A stretch of DNA of 16,506 nucleotides from Salinisphaera sp. UBA1666 (GTDB lineage: Bacteria > Pseudomonadota > Gammaproteobacteria > Nevskiales > Salinisphaeraceae). Location: assembly GCA_002320455.1 (NCBI GenBank), contig DCKU01000065.1, positions 1 to 16,506 on the forward strand, in the 5' to 3' direction. Below, piece after piece: positions 14,074 through 16,506 of this stretch (the first letter of the stretch is position 1; each line of letters opens with the position of its first letter). The notes beneath the pieces are model-generated. The model saw only the letters and a list, made by a program, of their open reading frames with translations, ran no database searches and had not been told where the DNA came from. The position numbers were made by a program, and so were the translations under genes.

Positions 14074-16317
14074 GTGTCTGATACGCCGAAGATTATCTAT
14101 ACGTTGACCGACGAAGCGCCCGCTCTGGCGACACGCTCGTTGCTGCCGATCATCGATGCCTATACCGATTCGGCCGGCATTCGGGTCGAGACACGCGACA
14201 TCTCGCTGGCCGCGCGCATCGTGGCACACTTCCCGGATTATCTGAGCGATGATCAGAAAGTGGATGACCACCTGGCCGAGCTGGGCGAGATGACGGGCAA
14301 GGCCTCGGCCAACATCATCAAGCTGCCCAACATCAGCGCCTCCACGCCGCAGCTCAAGGAAGCCATCGCCGAGCTCCAGCACAAGGGCTATGACCTGCCC
14401 GACTATCCCGAAGACCCGCAGAGCGACGAGGAAAAAGAGATCGCCTCGCGCTATGAAAAGGTCAAGGGCAGTGCCGTGAACCCCGTCCTGCGTCAGGGCA
14501 ACTCTGACCGCCGGGCCCCTGCTTCCGTTAAAGCCTATGCGCGCAAGTTCCCCCACCGCATGGGCGAGTGGCACTCGGACAACCGGGCCGAAGTCACCCA
14601 CATGCAGACGGGTGATTATTACCAGACCGAGGTATCCCACACCTTCGAAGAAGACGACGAGCTTACGGTGACCTACTTCGGCGACCAGGCCGAAACCGCC
14701 GTGCTCAAGCAGGGCATCAAAGTCGGTCAAGGCGATGTGATCGACGCAGCCGTCATGCACGCCGAGCCGTTTCGGGAATTCGTGCGTCGTGAGATCGCCG
14801 ACGCCAAGGACAAGGATCTGCTGTTCTCGGTGCACCTGAAGGCCACGATGATGAAGGTCTCCGACCCCATCATGTTCGGCTGGGTGGTCTCGGAGTACTA
14901 CAAGGACGTGCTGGATGCGCACGGCGACACGCTGGACGAGGTCGGCTTTGATCCGCGCTCGGGTCTGGGCGATCTGTACAAAAACATTCAGAGCCTGCCG
15001 GACGATAAACTGGCTGCCATCGAGTCCGAGGTGGCCCGCGTCAACAACGAGTCGGCCCCGCTGGCCATGGTGGACAGCCACCGCGGCGTGTCCTGCCTGC
15101 ACTGGCCCAACGACATCATCATCGATGCCTCAATGCCGGCCATGATCCGCGACTCGGGCACCATGTGGGGCGCCGACGACAACCAGCACGCGGCCAAGGC
15201 ACTCATCCCCGATCGCTGCTACGCCGGTATCTACAAAGCCATCGTCGAAGACTGCAAGGAAAACGGCGCGCTGGACCCGACCACGATGGGCACCGTGCCC
15301 AACGTGGGGCTCATGGCGCAGAAGGCCGAGGAATACGGCTCGCACGACAAGACCTTCCAGGCCCCGGGCCGCGGCATGGTCCAGGTGACCAATACGGCCG
15401 GCGACGTGGTGTTCGAACACAACGTGGCCGCCGAAGACATCTGGCGCATGTGCACCACCCGCGACGCCGCCATCGCCGACTGGGTCAAGCTAGCCGTGAA
15501 TCGCGCGGCTGATTCCGGTATGCCGGCCGTATTCTGGCTGGACGAAAAACGCGGCCACGACCGCGAGATCATCGCCAAGGTGAACCGTTATCTGGCCGAT
15601 CACGACACCAGCGGTCTGGATATCCAGATCATGGCGCCGGTGCCGGCCATCCAGCACACGCTGGCCCGTGCCCGCGCCGGTGAGGACACCATTTCGGTGA
15701 CCGGTAACGTCCTGCGCGACTATCTCACCGATCTGTTCCCGATCATGGAGCTGGGCACCAGCGCCAAGATGCTGTCGATCGTACCGCTTATGGCAGGCGG
15801 CGGCCTGTTTGAGACCGGCGCCGGCGGCTCCGCGCCCAAACACGTACGTCAGCTGCAGCGCGAAGGCCACCTGCGCTGGGATTCGCTGGGTGAATTCCTG
15901 GCCCTGGCCGCCTCGCTCGAGCACCTGGCCAAGACCTACGACAACGAACGCGCCCGGGTGATGGCCGATGCCTTGGACAAGGCCAACAGCCAGTTCCTGA
16001 CCGAGAACAAGTCGCCCTCGCGCAAGGTCGGCGAGATCGACAACCGCGGCAGCCATTTTTATCTGGCCATGTACTGGGCCCGCGCTCTGGCGGATCAGAA
16101 CCAGGACAGCGAATTGGCCGACATCTTCAGCGAGCTGGCCGACACGCTCGAAGCCAACGAAGACAAGATCATGGCCGAGCTCAACGGTGCCCAGGGCGAG
16201 CCCGAGGATCTGCACGGCTATTACTATCCGAGCGATGATCGCGTCAGCGACATCATGCGTCCGAGCGCTACGCTCAACGACGCGATCGCCAAAGTAGCGG
16301 CCCGCGCGAAGCACTGA
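14074..16317 (+). CDS. icd: NADP-dependent isocitrate dehydrogenase, monomeric type
   Basis: Converts isocitrate and NADP+ to 2-oxoglutarate, CO2 and NADPH in the TCA cycle. The 747-residue protein belongs to the single-chain class (Azotobacter enzyme 741 residues), unrelated in layout to the dimeric E. coli Icd. It follows the Azotobacter sequence as I recall it almost throughout, with positions shifted by one: NSDRRAP (143-149), Lys256 in HLKATMMKVSDP (254-265), Asp351 in DASMPAMIRDSG (351-362), Tyr421 in EEYGSHDKTF (419-428), Arg548/Asp549/Asp553 in NVLRDYLTD (545-553), His590, Arg601 and Arg650. The start is GTG at 14074, fixed by SDTPKIIYTLTDEAPALAT aligning with the family N-terminus. 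AGCGAGG lies about 12 bases upstream, a longer spacing than usual. The gene stands alone, with its own upstream region and a strong terminator. Confidence 0.97.
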   Translation: MSDTPKIIYTLTDEAPALATRSLLPIIDAYTDSAGIRVETRDISLAARIVAHFPDYLSDDQKVDDHLAELGEMTGKASANIIKLPNISASTPQLKEAIAELQHKGYDLPDYPEDPQSDEEKEIASRYEKVKGSAVNPVLRQGNSDRRAPASVKAYARKFPHRMGEWHSDNRAEVTHMQTGDYYQTEVSHTFEEDDELTVTYFGDQAETAVLKQGIKVGQGDVIDAAVMHAEPFREFVRREIADAKDKDLLFSVHLKATMMKVSDPIMFGWVVSEYYKDVLDAHGDTLDEVGFDPRSGLGDLYKNIQSLPDDKLAAIESEVARVNNESAPLAMVDSHRGVSCLHWPNDIIIDASMPAMIRDSGTMWGADDNQHAAKALIPDRCYAGIYKAIVEDCKENGALDPTTMGTVPNVGLMAQKAEEYGSHDKTFQAPGRGMVQVTNTAGDVVFEHNVAAEDIWRMCTTRDAAIADWVKLAVNRAADSGMPAVFWLDEKRGHDREIIAKVNRYLADHDTSGLDIQIMAPVPAIQHTLARARAGEDTISVTGNVLRDYLTDLFPIMELGTSAKMLSIVPLMAGGGLFETGAGGSAPKHVRQLQREGHLRWDSLGEFLALAASLEHLAKTYDNERARVMADALDKANSQFLTENKSPSRKVGEIDNRGSHFYLAMYWARALADQNQDSELADIFSELADTLEANEDKIMAELNGAQGEPEDLHGYYYPSDDRVSDIMRPSATLNDAIAKVAARAKH

Positions 16318-16344
16318 TCGCGGCACCACCGCGATGCAGAAACG

Positions 16345-16373
16345 GCCGGCATCCCTCGGGTGCCGGCTTTTTT
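16345..16373 (+). terminator. Intrinsic terminator of icd
   Basis: GCCGGCA (16345-16351) pairs perfectly with TGCCGGC (16361-16367), and the 9-nt interior can extend the stem with a T-G pair and two C-G pairs. Six T residues (16368-16373) follow at once. It lies 27 bases after the icd stop and is the clearest terminator in the window. Confidence 0.92.
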
Positions 16374-16422
16374 GTGTGTGGTCGTTGCGTCGTACACCGG
16401 CCGATCGTGTGCAAGCGATCTG

Positions 16423-16506
16423 CTAGGGCCTGTTGAGGTTTCATCCGAGCGCCTTCGTCGAGAGTCCGCAGTGTGTCCTGCAAGGCGCGAGTCGCCGCAT
16501 CGTGGC
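16423..16506. mobile_element. Possible end of an IS5-like or MITE-type element (truncated by window)
   Basis: After the icd terminator there is no recognisable gene. From 16427 the sequence GGCCTGTTGAGGTTTC has the look of a transposon end as I recall from IS5-family and related small elements, and it is preceded by CTAG (16423-16426), which fits the YTAR target preference of that family. The sequence runs to the window edge, so no second end or transposase can be seen. Low confidence. Confidence 0.25.

Noticed and set aside
14017..15102. Long open frame of 361 codons antisense to icd
   Set aside because: The opposite strand is an unmistakable isocitrate dehydrogenase. The antisense frame is a by-product of G/C-rich third positions and shows no family motif.
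15490..16329. Open frame of 279 codons antisense to the icd 3' half
   Set aside because: Shadow of icd, with low-complexity Gly/Val/Ala/Gln composition and no recognisable domain.
16374..16422. GTGTGTG run after the icd terminator as a microsatellite
   Set aside because: Only a few units long, with no extended repeat.

Overview
The window reads as a chromosomal segment of a high-GC gammaproteobacterium. Codons strongly prefer G/C in the third position, which also produces many long antisense shadow ORFs. Family content (single-chain NADP isocitrate dehydrogenase, PdxY, poxvirus-type topoisomerase IB, CaiB/HMG-lyase pair, several MFS carriers and LysR regulators) would suit a halophilic or marine genus such as Salinisphaera, but that genus is only a guess from general resemblance. 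I see no rRNA, tRNA, CRISPR array or complete transposon, and no gene-free stretch longer than about 200 bases.

Layout. 1-523: C-terminal half of an MFS carrier cut by the window edge. 536-1558: type IB topoisomerase. 1668-1943: unrecognised 91-residue protein whose ribosome-binding site sits in a hairpin loop. 1996-3736, minus strand: a two-gene unit of a sodium:solute symporter and a small two-helix membrane protein, overlapping by 8 nt. 3902-7046, plus strand: a LysR regulator, a class III (CaiB/BaiF) CoA-transferase and an HMG-CoA-lyase-like enzyme, the last two overlapping by 4 nt. 7079-7912: glutamate racemase MurI. 7919-8806 and 8900-10072, minus strand: pyridoxal kinase PdxY and, upstream of it, a DHA1-type MFS carrier. 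10213-11577: a DUF2252 kinase-like protein. 11572-12834 (minus) and 12967-13881 (plus): a divergent MFS / GcvA-like LysR pair. 14074-16317: monomeric isocitrate dehydrogenase with a clear intrinsic terminator. 16423-16506: sequence that may be the end of a mobile element, running off the window.

How the genes may work together. The most coherent unit is 1996-7046. A sodium-driven carrier with its small partner is divergent from a LysR regulator that leads a CoA-transferase/acyl-CoA-lyase pair. This can be read as import, CoA activation and C-C cleavage of a branched hydroxy-dicarboxylic acid such as 3-hydroxy-3-methylglutarate or citramalate. A 28-bp dyad in the shared intergenic region is a candidate operator. 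The substrate is inferred, not shown. Several leaders carry unusual inverted repeats: the 91-residue gene, pdxY, its neighbouring MFS gene, the LysR/MFS pair and icd. These repeats are the main regulatory leads here.
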